DNA of 64,000 nt from Gemmatimonadetes bacterium SCN 70-22. Lineage in GTDB: Bacteria > Gemmatimonadota > Gemmatimonadetes > Gemmatimonadales > Gemmatimonadaceae. Positions 43,851 through 52,189 of the stretch are shown piece by piece (positions within the stretch are counted from its first letter, which is position 1; each line of letters starts with the position of its first letter). A program made the translations under genes and the position numbers. The notes under the pieces were generated by a model. That model searched no databases. It was not told the origin of the DNA and worked only from the letters and a program-made list of their open reading frames with translations. The stretch lies in the NCBI GenBank assembly GCA_001724275.1, contig MEDZ01000003.1, positions 219,230-283,229 on the forward strand, given 5' to 3'.

Positions 43851-44507
43851 TCACACCCCGGCCGGCGCGTCTCCCACCTCGATTCTGAAACGGCACCGCG
43901 GGCGCTTGCCGTGTTCGCAGCACTGGCGTGCGCACTCGCCAGAGACGTCGGAGACGAGCGTCTCGACCGCGCGGCAGACCTCCGGGTGCTCGGATACGGC
44001 GAGCGACAGCGGGCAGCCGAAACCGCGAATGACGAGCGCCGTCCCCTCCTCGACGACTTCGACGTCGCCGCCGAGCGCGACGAGCACACGCGCGGCGGCA
44101 TCGATGCGCTCGCGCCGATCGCCCGCGGCGCGCCCCCCAACCGATCGGGCGAGGTCGTGTCCGACGACGCGGAGCAGGCGCTCGGCCTCGTCAGCCGGGA
44201 GCTCGCGGATGATCGCGTCGACCACCGCCATGAGGACGGGGGGATAGGCGCTCGAGATCTCCAACTCCGCCGCCGGGTGGAGGGCGTAGAGCACCGCCGG
44301 CTTGCCGGCCCCTGCTCCGCGGCGGACACCTTCCTGCTTCACCAGCCCGTCGCGTTCGAGCGACGCCAGGTGCGAACGCACCGAATTGTCCGTCGTCCCG
44401 ACCAATCCGGCGAGCTCGTCTACGGTCATCGACCCCCGCCGAAGGTGAGACAGGATCTGTCCGCGGGTCCCGGTGGGGATGCGAGGTCCCTGCAATGGCG
44501 CGGTCAC
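43851..44507 (-). CDS. SufR-like winged-helix regulator with C-terminal cysteines
   Basis: 218 residues. The N-terminal winged helix (about 12-75) reads TRGQILSHLRRGSMTVDELAGLVGTTDNSVRSHLASLERDGLV (split), an ArsR/DeoR-like fold. The C-terminal half has GFGCPLSLAVSEHPEVC and ECARQCCEHGKRPRC, a cysteine arrangement like the Fe-S-sensing SufR family. It probably senses iron, redox or Fe-S status and binds DNA. It is divergent from the DUF4142-cytochrome operon across an AT-rich region with inverted repeats, so it is a good candidate to control that operon and itself. Confidence 0.82.
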   Translation of the reverse strand: MTAPLQGPRIPTGTRGQILSHLRRGSMTVDELAGLVGTTDNSVRSHLASLERDGLVKQEGVRRGAGAGKPAVLYALHPAAELEISSAYPPVLMAVVDAIIRELPADEAERLLRVVGHDLARSVGGRAAGDRRERIDAAARVLVALGGDVEVVEEGTALVIRGFGCPLSLAVSEHPEVCRAVETLVSDVSGECARQCCEHGKRPRCRFRIEVGDAPAGV

Positions 44508-44747
44508 GGGTGTCCTCCTCCGATCATGGGGGCTGAGAGCCTAGGGGCCGAGATCCTGGCGCTGGGATCACGGGGTTGAGCGCTGGGGCTGAGATCTCGG
44601 GCTCAGGACAATGGAATAGTCCGTGGGCCCCGATGTGTCAAATATATCATATTACTCATTGACAAATAGCCATTATCTACGGAATTTGTTGGCAGCCAGC
44701 CGGGGGACGGCCCCGGGGGCTCATGCCAACCGACAAGGAGGAACTCC
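44508..44747. promoter_or_regulatory. AT-rich divergent promoter island with inverted repeats
   Basis: 240 bp between the SufR-like gene and the DUF4142 gene. 44636-44690 is strikingly AT-rich. It contains AATAT-ATC-ATATT (44642-44654, a perfect palindrome) inside TGTCAA (44637-44642) and TTGACA (44660-44665), which are themselves inverted. TTGACA can also serve as a -35 for the plus strand, with TTATCT (44674-44679) or GAATTT (44683-44688) as weak -10 candidates. Closer to the regulator, GGGGCTGAGA-like units recur at about 44529, 44544 and 44586. AAGGAGG precedes the DUF4142 ATG. Confidence 0.65.
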
Positions 44748-45344
44748 ATGCGTACGACCACTTACTTCATCGCCGCCCTGGTGGTAGGCCCCGCGCTCGG
44801 CTTCGCCGCATCCACCGTCGTCGCCCAGCGCCAGACCGTCTCTTCGGCCGTGGAAGGGCAGGCGGCAACCGCGACGAAGCGCGCCCTCGACGATCCCACC
44901 ATCGTCGCCATCTTCGACGCCGCCAATACGGCGGACATCGAGACCGGGAAGCTCGCCGCCGAGCGAGGAAATTCGGCCGAGGTCAAGGCGTTCGGTGCGA
45001 TGCTCGTCCATGACCATGAGCAGGTGCGCCAGATGGGGCGGGACCTGGCGGCAAAGCTGCACGTGACCCCGACCCCGCCGGCCGACGATGCCGGTGCTCG
45101 TGCGCACGCGCTGGCGATGAAGCAGCTCAAGGCCTTGTCGGGTGCCGATTTCGACCGTGCGTTCCTCAAGCATGAGGTCGCGTTTCACGCCAGTGTCATC
45201 GATGCCGTGAAGACGACGCTCCTTCCGGCCATCCAGAATGCCGAGCTCAAGGCCCTCGTGGTGAAGGTTGCCCCGGCATTCGAGGGACACCGGGCCGCGG
45301 CGGCGCAGATGGCGGAGAAGCTCGCGACGAAGGGTGGGCGATGA
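44748..45344 (+). CDS. DUF4142 exported helical protein
   Basis: 198 residues with a signal peptide (YFIAALVVGPALGFAASTVVAQ). The DUF4142 domain is a ferritin-like four-helix bundle: DDPTIVAIFDAANTADIETGKLAAERG (split), VKAFGAMLVHDHEQVRQMGRDLA, and DFDRAFLKHEVAFHASVIDAV. His and Glu residues sit where ferritin-like bundles could bind metal, but function is unknown. A strong AAGGAGGAA ribosome site precedes the ATG. Its stop overlaps the start of the cytochrome gene (ATGA at 45341-45344), so the two are coupled. Confidence 0.88.
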   Translation: MRTTTYFIAALVVGPALGFAASTVVAQRQTVSSAVEGQAATATKRALDDPTIVAIFDAANTADIETGKLAAERGNSAEVKAFGAMLVHDHEQVRQMGRDLAAKLHVTPTPPADDAGARAHALAMKQLKALSGADFDRAFLKHEVAFHASVIDAVKTTLLPAIQNAELKALVVKVAPAFEGHRAAAAQMAEKLATKGGR

Positions 45345-46549
45345 GGCGGCTCAGACGGTCAGCCCTTCTATGGACGATGGTCGCAGTCGGGTCCACTGCG
45401 ACTCTCGTCTCGTGCGGCGACGATGGGACGACGGGTCCCACGGTCCAGCCGCCAGATCCCACCCAGGTCGCGGAGGGGCGCGACATCTTCCGGCACGACA
45501 CCTTCGGGGATGAGAAGTACTGGACCGACACCCTGCGCATGCACGAGGTGATCCAGAAGGCGGTGACGCCTCGCGCCGCGCTCGGAGTCGGGCTGCAGGT
45601 CGACGTGGATGCATTGCCGCAGGGGGTGCGCGACGCGCTGGCAGTCGGGCAGGTCAACCTCGACGACCCTGCGATCACCGTGGCGCTGCTCAAGCTCAAC
45701 GCCGTGCTCGGACTCAAGGGGACGGTGCAGGAGGTGGCGGGGCGTGACTCGCTGGTTCGTGTCGGGATCACCTGCGCGCTGTGTCACTCCAAGGTCGATG
45801 ATTCGTTCGCCCCGGGCATCGGCAAGCGGATGGATGGGTGGGCCAACACGAAGCTGAATCCGGGTGCGATCGTCGCGCTCTCGCCCGCTGTGCCGGCGGC
45901 CACCAAGGCAGTGCTGAACAGTTGGGGGGCGGGGCGTTACGACCCGCGCATCAACTTCGACGGGCTCAGCACGCCGATCGTCCTCCCTCCCATCTACGGC
46001 TTACTGGGCGTGGACAAGGAGACGTACACCGCTGAGGGACCGGTGTCCTACTGGAACGCCTACGTGGCGGTGACGCAGATGCACGGGCAGGGGAATTTCG
46101 AGGATTCGCGTCTGGGGGTCAGGGTCGTGCAGTCGCCCGACCTGGTGACGCCGAAACTGGCCGCGCTTCGTGCGTATCAGTTGAGCCTCCAGGTACCGGC
46201 CGCGCCGGCTGGCAGCTTCGACGTGGCGGCGGCGGCGCGTGGGCGGGGCGTATTCGCAGGGGCGGGGAAGTGCGCCGTCTGCCACTCGGGGGCCAGGCTG
46301 ACCGACATCAACTCGGGGAAGCTGCACGCGGCGAGCGAGACGGGGATGAGCGACGCCTACGCCGCTCGCACGACGCAGAAGCGGTACCGCACGACGCCGC
46401 TTCGCGGGCTGTGGCAGCATGCGCCGTACTTCCACGACGGAAGCGCTCCGACGCTGGCGGCGGTGGTCGAGCACTACAACCGCGTGCGGTCGTTGAACCT
46501 GAGCGAGCAACAGAAGCGCGATCTCGTGGAGTACCTGAAGACGCTGTAG
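45341..46549 (+). CDS. Dihaem c-type cytochrome lipoprotein
   Basis: 402 residues. A lipobox VSCGDD marks it as an envelope lipoprotein. Two haem-c sites are seen: CALCH at residues 145-149 and CAVCH at 311-315. The opening EGRDIFRHDTFGDEKYWTDTLRMH is shared by a group of dihaem cytochromes of unknown partners. TTPLRGLWQHAPYFHDGSAPTLAAVVEHYN (split) is the distal-side region found in MauG/CcpA-like cytochromes, so peroxidase or electron-transfer activity is possible. It is cotranscribed with the DUF4142 gene. Confidence 0.85.
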   Translation: MRRLRRSALLWTMVAVGSTATLVSCGDDGTTGPTVQPPDPTQVAEGRDIFRHDTFGDEKYWTDTLRMHEVIQKAVTPRAALGVGLQVDVDALPQGVRDALAVGQVNLDDPAITVALLKLNAVLGLKGTVQEVAGRDSLVRVGITCALCHSKVDDSFAPGIGKRMDGWANTKLNPGAIVALSPAVPAATKAVLNSWGAGRYDPRINFDGLSTPIVLPPIYGLLGVDKETYTAEGPVSYWNAYVAVTQMHGQGNFEDSRLGVRVVQSPDLVTPKLAALRAYQLSLQVPAAPAGSFDVAAAARGRGVFAGAGKCAVCHSGARLTDINSGKLHAASETGMSDAYAARTTQKRYRTTPLRGLWQHAPYFHDGSAPTLAAVVEHYNRVRSLNLSEQQKRDLVEYLKTL

Positions 46550-46561
46550 GCGCGTTGCGCT

Positions 46562-46599
46562 GCGCGGGAGGGCCGGCGAGGATCCCGGCCGTCCCGCGC
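46562..46599. terminator. Strong hairpin between convergent genes
   Basis: Arms 46562-46576 and 46585-46599 pair over 15 bp with one mismatch and an 8-base loop. It lies between the cytochrome stop (46549) and the M20-gene stop (46615), so it can serve both directions. Confidence 0.65.
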
Positions 46600-46614
46600 C
46601 ATGCGGCGCCCGCC

Positions 46615-48174
46615 TCAGGCCGAGGCCAGCGCGTACAACAGGTCCACGTACGACCGCGTCGCACCGTCGATGCCCGACACCTTGGGATTCGCCGACTCGA
46701 TGACGAAGTACTCGTCAGGCGCGTGCGCCCCTCCGCCGTGCCCGAGGCCGAAGATCCCGGCCGGGAGGTTGAGCGGCGCGCTGGTGAAGGTCGATCCCGG
46801 CCACGATCCGGCCAGTCGTGGCCAGAGGATCGGGTCGATTCCCGCCTTGCGGTAGGCGGCGAGCATCCCCTTCACCAGACGCGAGTCGGCGGGGGTCTCG
46901 GTGGGGTCGTATCCCCCGGTCATGTTCACCTCGATGTCGCCGAAGCCGCGCTGCTGCAGGTGCCGCTCGAGCAGCGCGAGGGTTCCCTTGGCGGTCATGT
47001 CGGGGACCAGCCGCATGTCGATCTTGGCCACGGCGCGGTGGGGGAGGATCGTCTTCCCGCCAGGACCGGTGTAGCCCCCCACCAGTCCCTCGATGTTGAT
47101 GGTGGGCTGCGAGACGAGGCGCTCCAGCGACCTGGCCCACGGCTCGTCCGCGATCCAGCGTTGCACACCCAACGCCTTCTTCGTCGCCTCCTCGTTCTTG
47201 CGCGGGATGGCTGCCTCGAGGATGCGGCGCTGCTCGGCGCTGAGCGGGCGGACCTTGTCGAAGAAGCCCTCGACCGCCGGGGTATGGCCGTCGGGCTCGA
47301 TGAGGGTGTTGAGCGCCTGCACGAGGTGCCAGGCCGGGCTGTCGATGTGGGCGGCCAGCGACGAGTGGACATCCAGCCTGGGGCCGCGTCCCCACTTCTC
47401 CCCGGTGGCGACCAGCTCGAGCTCGCAGATCCCCTTGGCGCCGAGGTTCACCTCCACCGTCCCGTCGAGTCCCTGGCTGCCTAACGGGATGATGATGCCG
47501 ACGCTGCGGCGCAACGCGGCCTCGACCTCCGGCTTGAAGACGACCTGCGAGAAGTTGGGCGAGCCGATCTCCTCCTCGCCCTCGCAGACGAGGACGATGT
47601 TGACCGGCGGCTTGCGTCCGGCGGCCCGGAAGGCGCGGAGCGCGGCGAGGAAGGCGACCTGTGGTCCCTTGGTGTTCGTCGCCCCGCGCCCGATCATCAC
47701 CTTGCCCACGCCGGGCCGGTCGACGATGCGTCCCTCGAGCGGGGGCGAACTCCACTCCCTGGGATCGAACTGCTTCACGTCGTACATGAAATACACGGCG
47801 AGCGTCGTGGGCGCCCCGGCGTCGAGGGTGGCGAAGACGCCGGCCTTGCCCGTGGTGGGGACGAGCTGGACGTGCTCGAAGCCGGCGTCGCGCGCCAGCC
47901 TGGCCATGTACTCCGGTCCCTGGGGGTAATTCAGGTTCTCGGCGGCGATGGACGGGAGCGCGATCCACTCGCGCAGCATCCTGACCGTCGCGTCGTGCTG
48001 CGCGGCGATCTGCGCAACGACGATGTCCTGCTCGATCGCCCGCGAGAATGGAATGAGCGGGATGCCGTCCTTGCCCATCGCGAGGACCGCCGCCCCCGTC
48101 ATGGCGCCGTGCAGGAACTCCCGTCGGTTGACCCCTGCCGGGGATGGCGTCCCGCTCTCGAACTTCGAATCCAC
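46615..48174 (-). CDS. Tat-exported M20 family peptidase-like protein with altered metal ligands
   Basis: 519 residues from a GTG preceded by GGAGG. The Tat signal is NRREFLHGAMTGAAVLAMG at about 16-34. The M20 fold is clear: EGEEEIGSPN near 198-206, the RLVPDM and dimerisation region, and HGGGAHAPDEY near the end. But the first metal motif, normally G-H-x-D, reads FMYDVKQ (Met130, Asp132), and the bridging Asp of GRGATDxKG is Asn167 (GRGATNTKG). Two of the usual zinc ligands are therefore replaced. It could be a mononuclear, differently metallated or non-catalytic relative. Confidence 0.83.
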   Translation of the reverse strand: MDSKFESGTPSPAGVNRREFLHGAMTGAAVLAMGKDGIPLIPFSRAIEQDIVVAQIAAQHDATVRMLREWIALPSIAAENLNYPQGPEYMARLARDAGFEHVQLVPTTGKAGVFATLDAGAPTTLAVYFMYDVKQFDPREWSSPPLEGRIVDRPGVGKVMIGRGATNTKGPQVAFLAALRAFRAAGRKPPVNIVLVCEGEEEIGSPNFSQVVFKPEVEAALRRSVGIIIPLGSQGLDGTVEVNLGAKGICELELVATGEKWGRGPRLDVHSSLAAHIDSPAWHLVQALNTLIEPDGHTPAVEGFFDKVRPLSAEQRRILEAAIPRKNEEATKKALGVQRWIADEPWARSLERLVSQPTINIEGLVGGYTGPGGKTILPHRAVAKIDMRLVPDMTAKGTLALLERHLQQRGFGDIEVNMTGGYDPTETPADSRLVKGMLAAYRKAGIDPILWPRLAGSWPGSTFTSAPLNLPAGIFGLGHGGGAHAPDEYFVIESANPKVSGIDGATRSYVDLLYALASA

Positions 48175-48219
48175 GTCTTCCTCCGTCGATGGGTGTCGCG
48201 GGGTGATGGCGGCGTCGTC

Positions 48220-49818
48220 TTACGCTTCCCTGGCAATGGCCGCCGAGGTCCTCAGGCCGACCGCCACGAAGGTGAGCGTCCCGTTGCAGCACGAGGCGCT
48301 CGGTTGGGCCGGGGCGCCTGCCACCCACAGGTTCTCGTGGTCGTGGGCGCGTCCCCAGCCGTCCACCACGCTGGTGGCGGGGTCGTGGCCCATGCGGCAG
48401 CCGCCGGTGGGGTGTTCCTGCCCGAGGTCACCGGGGTTGTTGCGCATCGCGAGGATGTCGCCGCCGCCGGCCCGGGCCATGCGGCGGAAGAGTTCACGGA
48501 TCTGTTCTTCCTGCCAGTCGCGGAGCGCGGCGCTCTCGGGGGCATCGCGGAAGGTCACGTTAGGCATCGGGTCGCCGAAGCGGTTCCGGTGCGCGTCGTC
48601 GAGGACGAGCTTGCTCTCGCGATCGGGGAGGACGTCGTAGTAGGCGCGCACGCGGGCCGTCGCCCCCTTCGCCCGCTGGCGCCAATCGGCGAGCATGGCA
48701 TCGCCAAGGAGCGGCGCCCCGCGGTCGTCGCGCAGGCGCGGCTCGCGCCCGACGCTCGACTCCCAGATGCGCAGGTCATGGCGGAGGTAGCGCCCGCGGT
48801 AGCTCGCGCGCATGAATTGCCTGGAGACGAGCGAGTGTTGCACGTTGACGCCGGGGTAGAGTTCCATGGGGAGCGTGAGCTGTGCCCCGATGTTGCGGTG
48901 CCCCGCCAGGTATTTCCCGACCAGGCCGCTGCGATTGGCGAGCCCGTTGGGGTAGGTGCCATCGCGCGAGAGGAGTAGGAGGTGCGGTGACCAGACGAAG
49001 CCAGCCGCCAGGACGAAGGTCTTCGCCTCGATCGACACCTCCTCGCCGGGGGCGTCGGTGCGATTTCCCGTGGCCCGGACGATGCGTCCGGTGGCGGGAT
49101 CGGCGACCAGGCGCCTGACGAGTGTTTCCGTGACGAGGGTGACCTTCTTGGCGGCCACGAGGGTGTCCCAGGTGAAGTCGGGGGAGTACTTGGCGCCGCT
49201 GGGACAGATGGGGTAGCAGGTGTCGCAGCGCTGGCACTGCGCGCGCCCGTCGAAGGGGATCGAGTTCTTGGCCGACGGCGTGCTCCAGGTCGCGACGCCG
49301 GCCCGGGTCGCCCAGCCTTGCAGCTGGGCGAGGTTGTAGTTGATGGGGAGGGGTGGAAGCGGATACGGCTTGCCGCGCGGGTCGAGCGCCGGGGGGCCCT
49401 GCTCGCCGGCGACCCCCATTCGCTCCTCGGCTTCCTGGTAGAAGGGGTCGAGGTCGTCGTAGGTGAAGGGCCAGTCGTCGCCGACGCCGTACAGCGAGCG
49501 GGTAGTGAAGTCCTCGGGAGCGTAGCGTGGGGTCACGGCGCCCCAGTGCATCGCCAGGCCGCCGACGTGCATGCTGGGGGAGAAGCCCCACGTGGTGCCG
49601 TAGGCGTTCTGGTCGTCGAGGTGGTCGTCCTTCCACGGCCCCTCGCCGTAGGCCATGTAGCGTTCGCGGGCTCGGACGCGCTCGTCGCGCGGTGTCGTCG
49701 CGCGCCCGGCCTCGACCACGGTGATGGTCCGCTTCGTGGTCTCGGCCAGGCGGGCCGCCATCAGGGCGGCGGTGATCCCGCTACCGACGATGAGGATGTC
49801 GGTCTCGATGCGCCTCAT
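48220..49818 (-). CDS. GMC family oxidoreductase with cysteine-rich insert
   Basis: 532 residues. The FAD-binding start is ETDILIVGSGITAALMAARLAE. GMC features follow: HVGGLAMHWGAVTPRYAPEDF, VLAAGFVWSPHLLLLS, and the C-terminal catalytic region QEHPTGGCRMGHDP and NLWVAGAPAQPSASCCNGTLTFVAVGLRTS (split). A cluster CQRCDTCYPICPSGAKYSPDF suggests Fe-S or structural metal binding, as in gluconate 2-dehydrogenase-like flavoproteins. The start overlaps the stop of the subunit-3 gene (ATGA), which carries the Tat signal, so both are probably exported together. The polyol or sugar-acid substrate is unknown. Confidence 0.87.
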   Translation of the reverse strand: MRRIETDILIVGSGITAALMAARLAETTKRTITVVEAGRATTPRDERVRARERYMAYGEGPWKDDHLDDQNAYGTTWGFSPSMHVGGLAMHWGAVTPRYAPEDFTTRSLYGVGDDWPFTYDDLDPFYQEAEERMGVAGEQGPPALDPRGKPYPLPPLPINYNLAQLQGWATRAGVATWSTPSAKNSIPFDGRAQCQRCDTCYPICPSGAKYSPDFTWDTLVAAKKVTLVTETLVRRLVADPATGRIVRATGNRTDAPGEEVSIEAKTFVLAAGFVWSPHLLLLSRDGTYPNGLANRSGLVGKYLAGHRNIGAQLTLPMELYPGVNVQHSLVSRQFMRASYRGRYLRHDLRIWESSVGREPRLRDDRGAPLLGDAMLADWRQRAKGATARVRAYYDVLPDRESKLVLDDAHRNRFGDPMPNVTFRDAPESAALRDWQEEQIRELFRRMARAGGGDILAMRNNPGDLGQEHPTGGCRMGHDPATSVVDGWGRAHDHENLWVAGAPAQPSASCCNGTLTFVAVGLRTSAAIAREA

Positions 49819-50486
49819 GCGGTGACTCCCGCGATCGGGAGCGGCTTGGCGCCGACGCCGTCGAGCGTGCGGCAGGTCCCGGTGCCGACTTGCGCCCCCA
49901 GGGCGAGGTCCCATGCGGCGGGCGAGGCGGCCCAGTGCGCCATCAGGGCGACGGCGACGTGCGAGGCGCCTAACGGGTCCGGGAGGCGTTCGCCGGGGAC
50001 CGCGTCCAGCGCGGCGGTGACCAGCTCGCGGCGTGCCGCGAGGTCGAGTTGCGCGAACGGCTTCCGCCGCTTCTTCTGGGCGAGGAGGTCGAGCCCCTCC
50101 AGCTGCGCCTGCCATGCCGGTGCCGGGTCTGGGGGGAGGTAGCGGATGTCGGAGTAGCCGTAGCCGTGCATCTCTTCGGCGACCGGATCGTAACCATTCA
50201 CCCAGGCGACGAAGGCCGTGACGGCGGCGGCGCGCCCGGCGGCCCCCAACGATTCCGGGAGGACCGCCTCGCCGAGGGCGGCGAGCGTCTCGCGATCGAA
50301 GCCGGCGTTGCGTGACGGGCGCCGCTCCCCGGCCTCACCGCGTCCTCCCGCGGAGGATGGGTTGCAGCCGACGGTGGTGGCGGCGGCGCCGGCGGCGATG
50401 GCGCCCGCGACCTTGAGGAAGCCGCGGCGTGACGGCGAGGGACCCGGGAGGTGCGTGGGGTCGGGCGGGGCGGGTTGGTCGGGCAC
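49815..50486 (-). CDS. Gluconate 2-dehydrogenase subunit 3 family Tat lipoprotein
   Basis: 223 residues. SRRGFLKVAGAIAAGAAATTVGC is a twin-arginine signal that ends in a lipobox Cys. The rest matches the small subunit-3 family: FDRETLAALGEAVLPESLG, YDPVAEEMHGYGYSDIRYLPPDPAP (split). These subunits chaperone and export the flavoprotein subunit, here encoded directly downstream with a 4-bp overlap. DPLGAS uses a TTA codon within a CGTTAGGC motif (49968-49975). Confidence 0.87.
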   Translation of the reverse strand: MPDQPAPPDPTHLPGPSPSRRGFLKVAGAIAAGAAATTVGCNPSSAGGRGEAGERRPSRNAGFDRETLAALGEAVLPESLGAAGRAAAVTAFVAWVNGYDPVAEEMHGYGYSDIRYLPPDPAPAWQAQLEGLDLLAQKKRRKPFAQLDLAARRELVTAALDAVPGERLPDPLGASHVAVALMAHWAASPAAWDLALGAQVGTGTCRTLDGVGAKPLPIAGVTA

Positions 50487-50592
50487 GGCGGGGGCACGAA
50501 GGGGTGGAGGTGGAGCGCCGGGTTCGTGTGCAGGCCCAACATTGCGCCGTGGAGCGCCGCCGTCGAGTGGCGGTCGCCGCTCCCGCTGGCCA

Positions 50593-52059
50593 TCACCCGC
50601 CGTCGAGGATGGCGGCTGCTTCGGTGGCGATGTCGTCGACGCAGGCGCGCATGCGGTCCTCGTGCGTGCGGAACGAGAGGACGCAGACGCGCGCGAGGTG
50701 CCGCTCGCCGATCGTGCAGCCGGTGAGCATCACGCGTCCGCGGGCCGTCACCCGTTCCATGAGCCGGCGGGTGGCCTCGTTACGGGCCGCCTGGTTCGTT
50801 AGGCGCGGTCCCTCGAGGTGGAAGGCGAACAGGGAGAGCTGGGGCCACGCATCCATCACGATGCCGGGGATGCGCGCGACCTGCTCCGCCCCCCACACGG
50901 CCAGCGCGCGCTTCTCGGCGATGGCGGCGCGGTAGCGCGCGGCGCCGAGCATCTTGACCGCCATCCAGACGCGCAGGCCGGGGAAGCCGCGCGACAGCTC
51001 GGGGCCGTACTGGGCGGGGTCGTAGAACTCGCCCTGATTCTCCGGGAGGTAGCCGGCGGTCGCGGAGTGGACCTCGCGAAGGGCGTTGCCGTCCCGCACG
51101 AGGAGGGCCCCGGTGCCGTAGGGGAGGAACATCCCCTTGTGGGGGTCGAGCGTGAGCGAATCGCCGCGCGGAAGCCCTTCCAGCAGCGGGCGCAGTTCGG
51201 GGCAGGCATGGAAGAAGGCGCCGTAGGCGCCATCTATATGATGCCAGAGCCCCTCGCGCTGGCAGAGGTCGGCGATGTCGTGCAGGGGGTCGACGGCGCC
51301 CGTGTTGGTGGTCCCGGCGGACGAGGCGACCATGAACGGTCGCATCCCTCGCGCCCGGTCCTCGGCGATGGCGTCGGCGAGGGCGTCGACTCGCATCCGG
51401 AAGTCGTGGTCGGTGGGGATGAGTCGGACGCGATCGTGGAAGATGCCGGCGAGTTTGGCGGCCTTGACGATGCTGTGGTGCGCTTGATCCGACGTGTACA
51501 GGGTGCCTGCGCGGATATTGGCGCCCAGGTGGCGCTCTCGTGCGCAGAGGATGGCGTTGAAAGTCGCCATCGATCCGCCTGCCGTGAAGAGCCCGGCCGT
51601 CCCAAGCGGGAACTGCATCCACTCCCGGAGCCAGTCCAGGGCGTTGGCTTCCAGCTGAACGAGCGCGGGGGCGGCGGCCCAGACGCCCGTGTAGCGATTG
51701 GTGGCGTCGGCGATGAAGTCGGCGAGGGCGGCGGGGTACACGCCCCCGCCGGGGATGTAGGCCAGGTACCCGGGTCCCGGGGTCGTGAACGATCGCGGGA
51801 TCAGCTCCTCGAACAGGAGGTCGAGGAGTGGTGGGAGGGGAGACGGCTCGTCGGGGGCGGGCTCGCGAAGCGAGCGACACAGCTCGGCGGCGTCGGTGTC
51901 TCCGCAGCTCGGGGCGTGGGCGATCGCGGCGAGGTGCGTCACGCTGCGATCCACCACCGCGCGCCCCATCTCGCGCATCGCTTCGGGGGAGAACTCGAGG
52001 TCGGCCATGGGGAGCGCCGAGGGGAGGGGGGCGATGGATGGGGGGGGAGTTCGGCTCAT
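50593..52059 (-). CDS. PLP-dependent group II decarboxylase (aromatic-L-amino-acid type)
   Basis: 488 residues. The PLP lysine is Lys308 in TLDPHKGMFLPYGTGALLV. LFTAGGSMATFNAIL and WHHIDGAYGAFFHACPEL are the cofactor-binding regions, and SGTTNTGAVDPLHDIADLC-like sequence completes the fold. The family decarboxylates aromatic or related L-amino acids; the specific substrate is unclear. The start is either 52059 or the internal ATG at 52008; neither has a good ribosome site. It is divergent from the korAB operon. Confidence 0.87.
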   Translation of the reverse strand: MSRTPPPSIAPLPSALPMADLEFSPEAMREMGRAVVDRSVTHLAAIAHAPSCGDTDAAELCRSLREPAPDEPSPLPPLLDLLFEELIPRSFTTPGPGYLAYIPGGGVYPAALADFIADATNRYTGVWAAAPALVQLEANALDWLREWMQFPLGTAGLFTAGGSMATFNAILCARERHLGANIRAGTLYTSDQAHHSIVKAAKLAGIFHDRVRLIPTDHDFRMRVDALADAIAEDRARGMRPFMVASSAGTTNTGAVDPLHDIADLCQREGLWHHIDGAYGAFFHACPELRPLLEGLPRGDSLTLDPHKGMFLPYGTGALLVRDGNALREVHSATAGYLPENQGEFYDPAQYGPELSRGFPGLRVWMAVKMLGAARYRAAIAEKRALAVWGAEQVARIPGIVMDAWPQLSLFAFHLEGPRLTNQAARNEATRRLMERVTARGRVMLTGCTIGERHLARVCVLSFRTHEDRMRACVDDIATEAAAILDGG

Positions 52060-52189
52060 GCCGCAAACTACACACGGTACCGAGTCCCCCGCGCCGCGCC
52101 GCCCTTACCCCGTGTCCTCCCAATCCCTCCTTGCCGCCCCTCGCGCCTTGCGTCACACTTGCGCGAACCACACCAATGGTCATCCCGTC

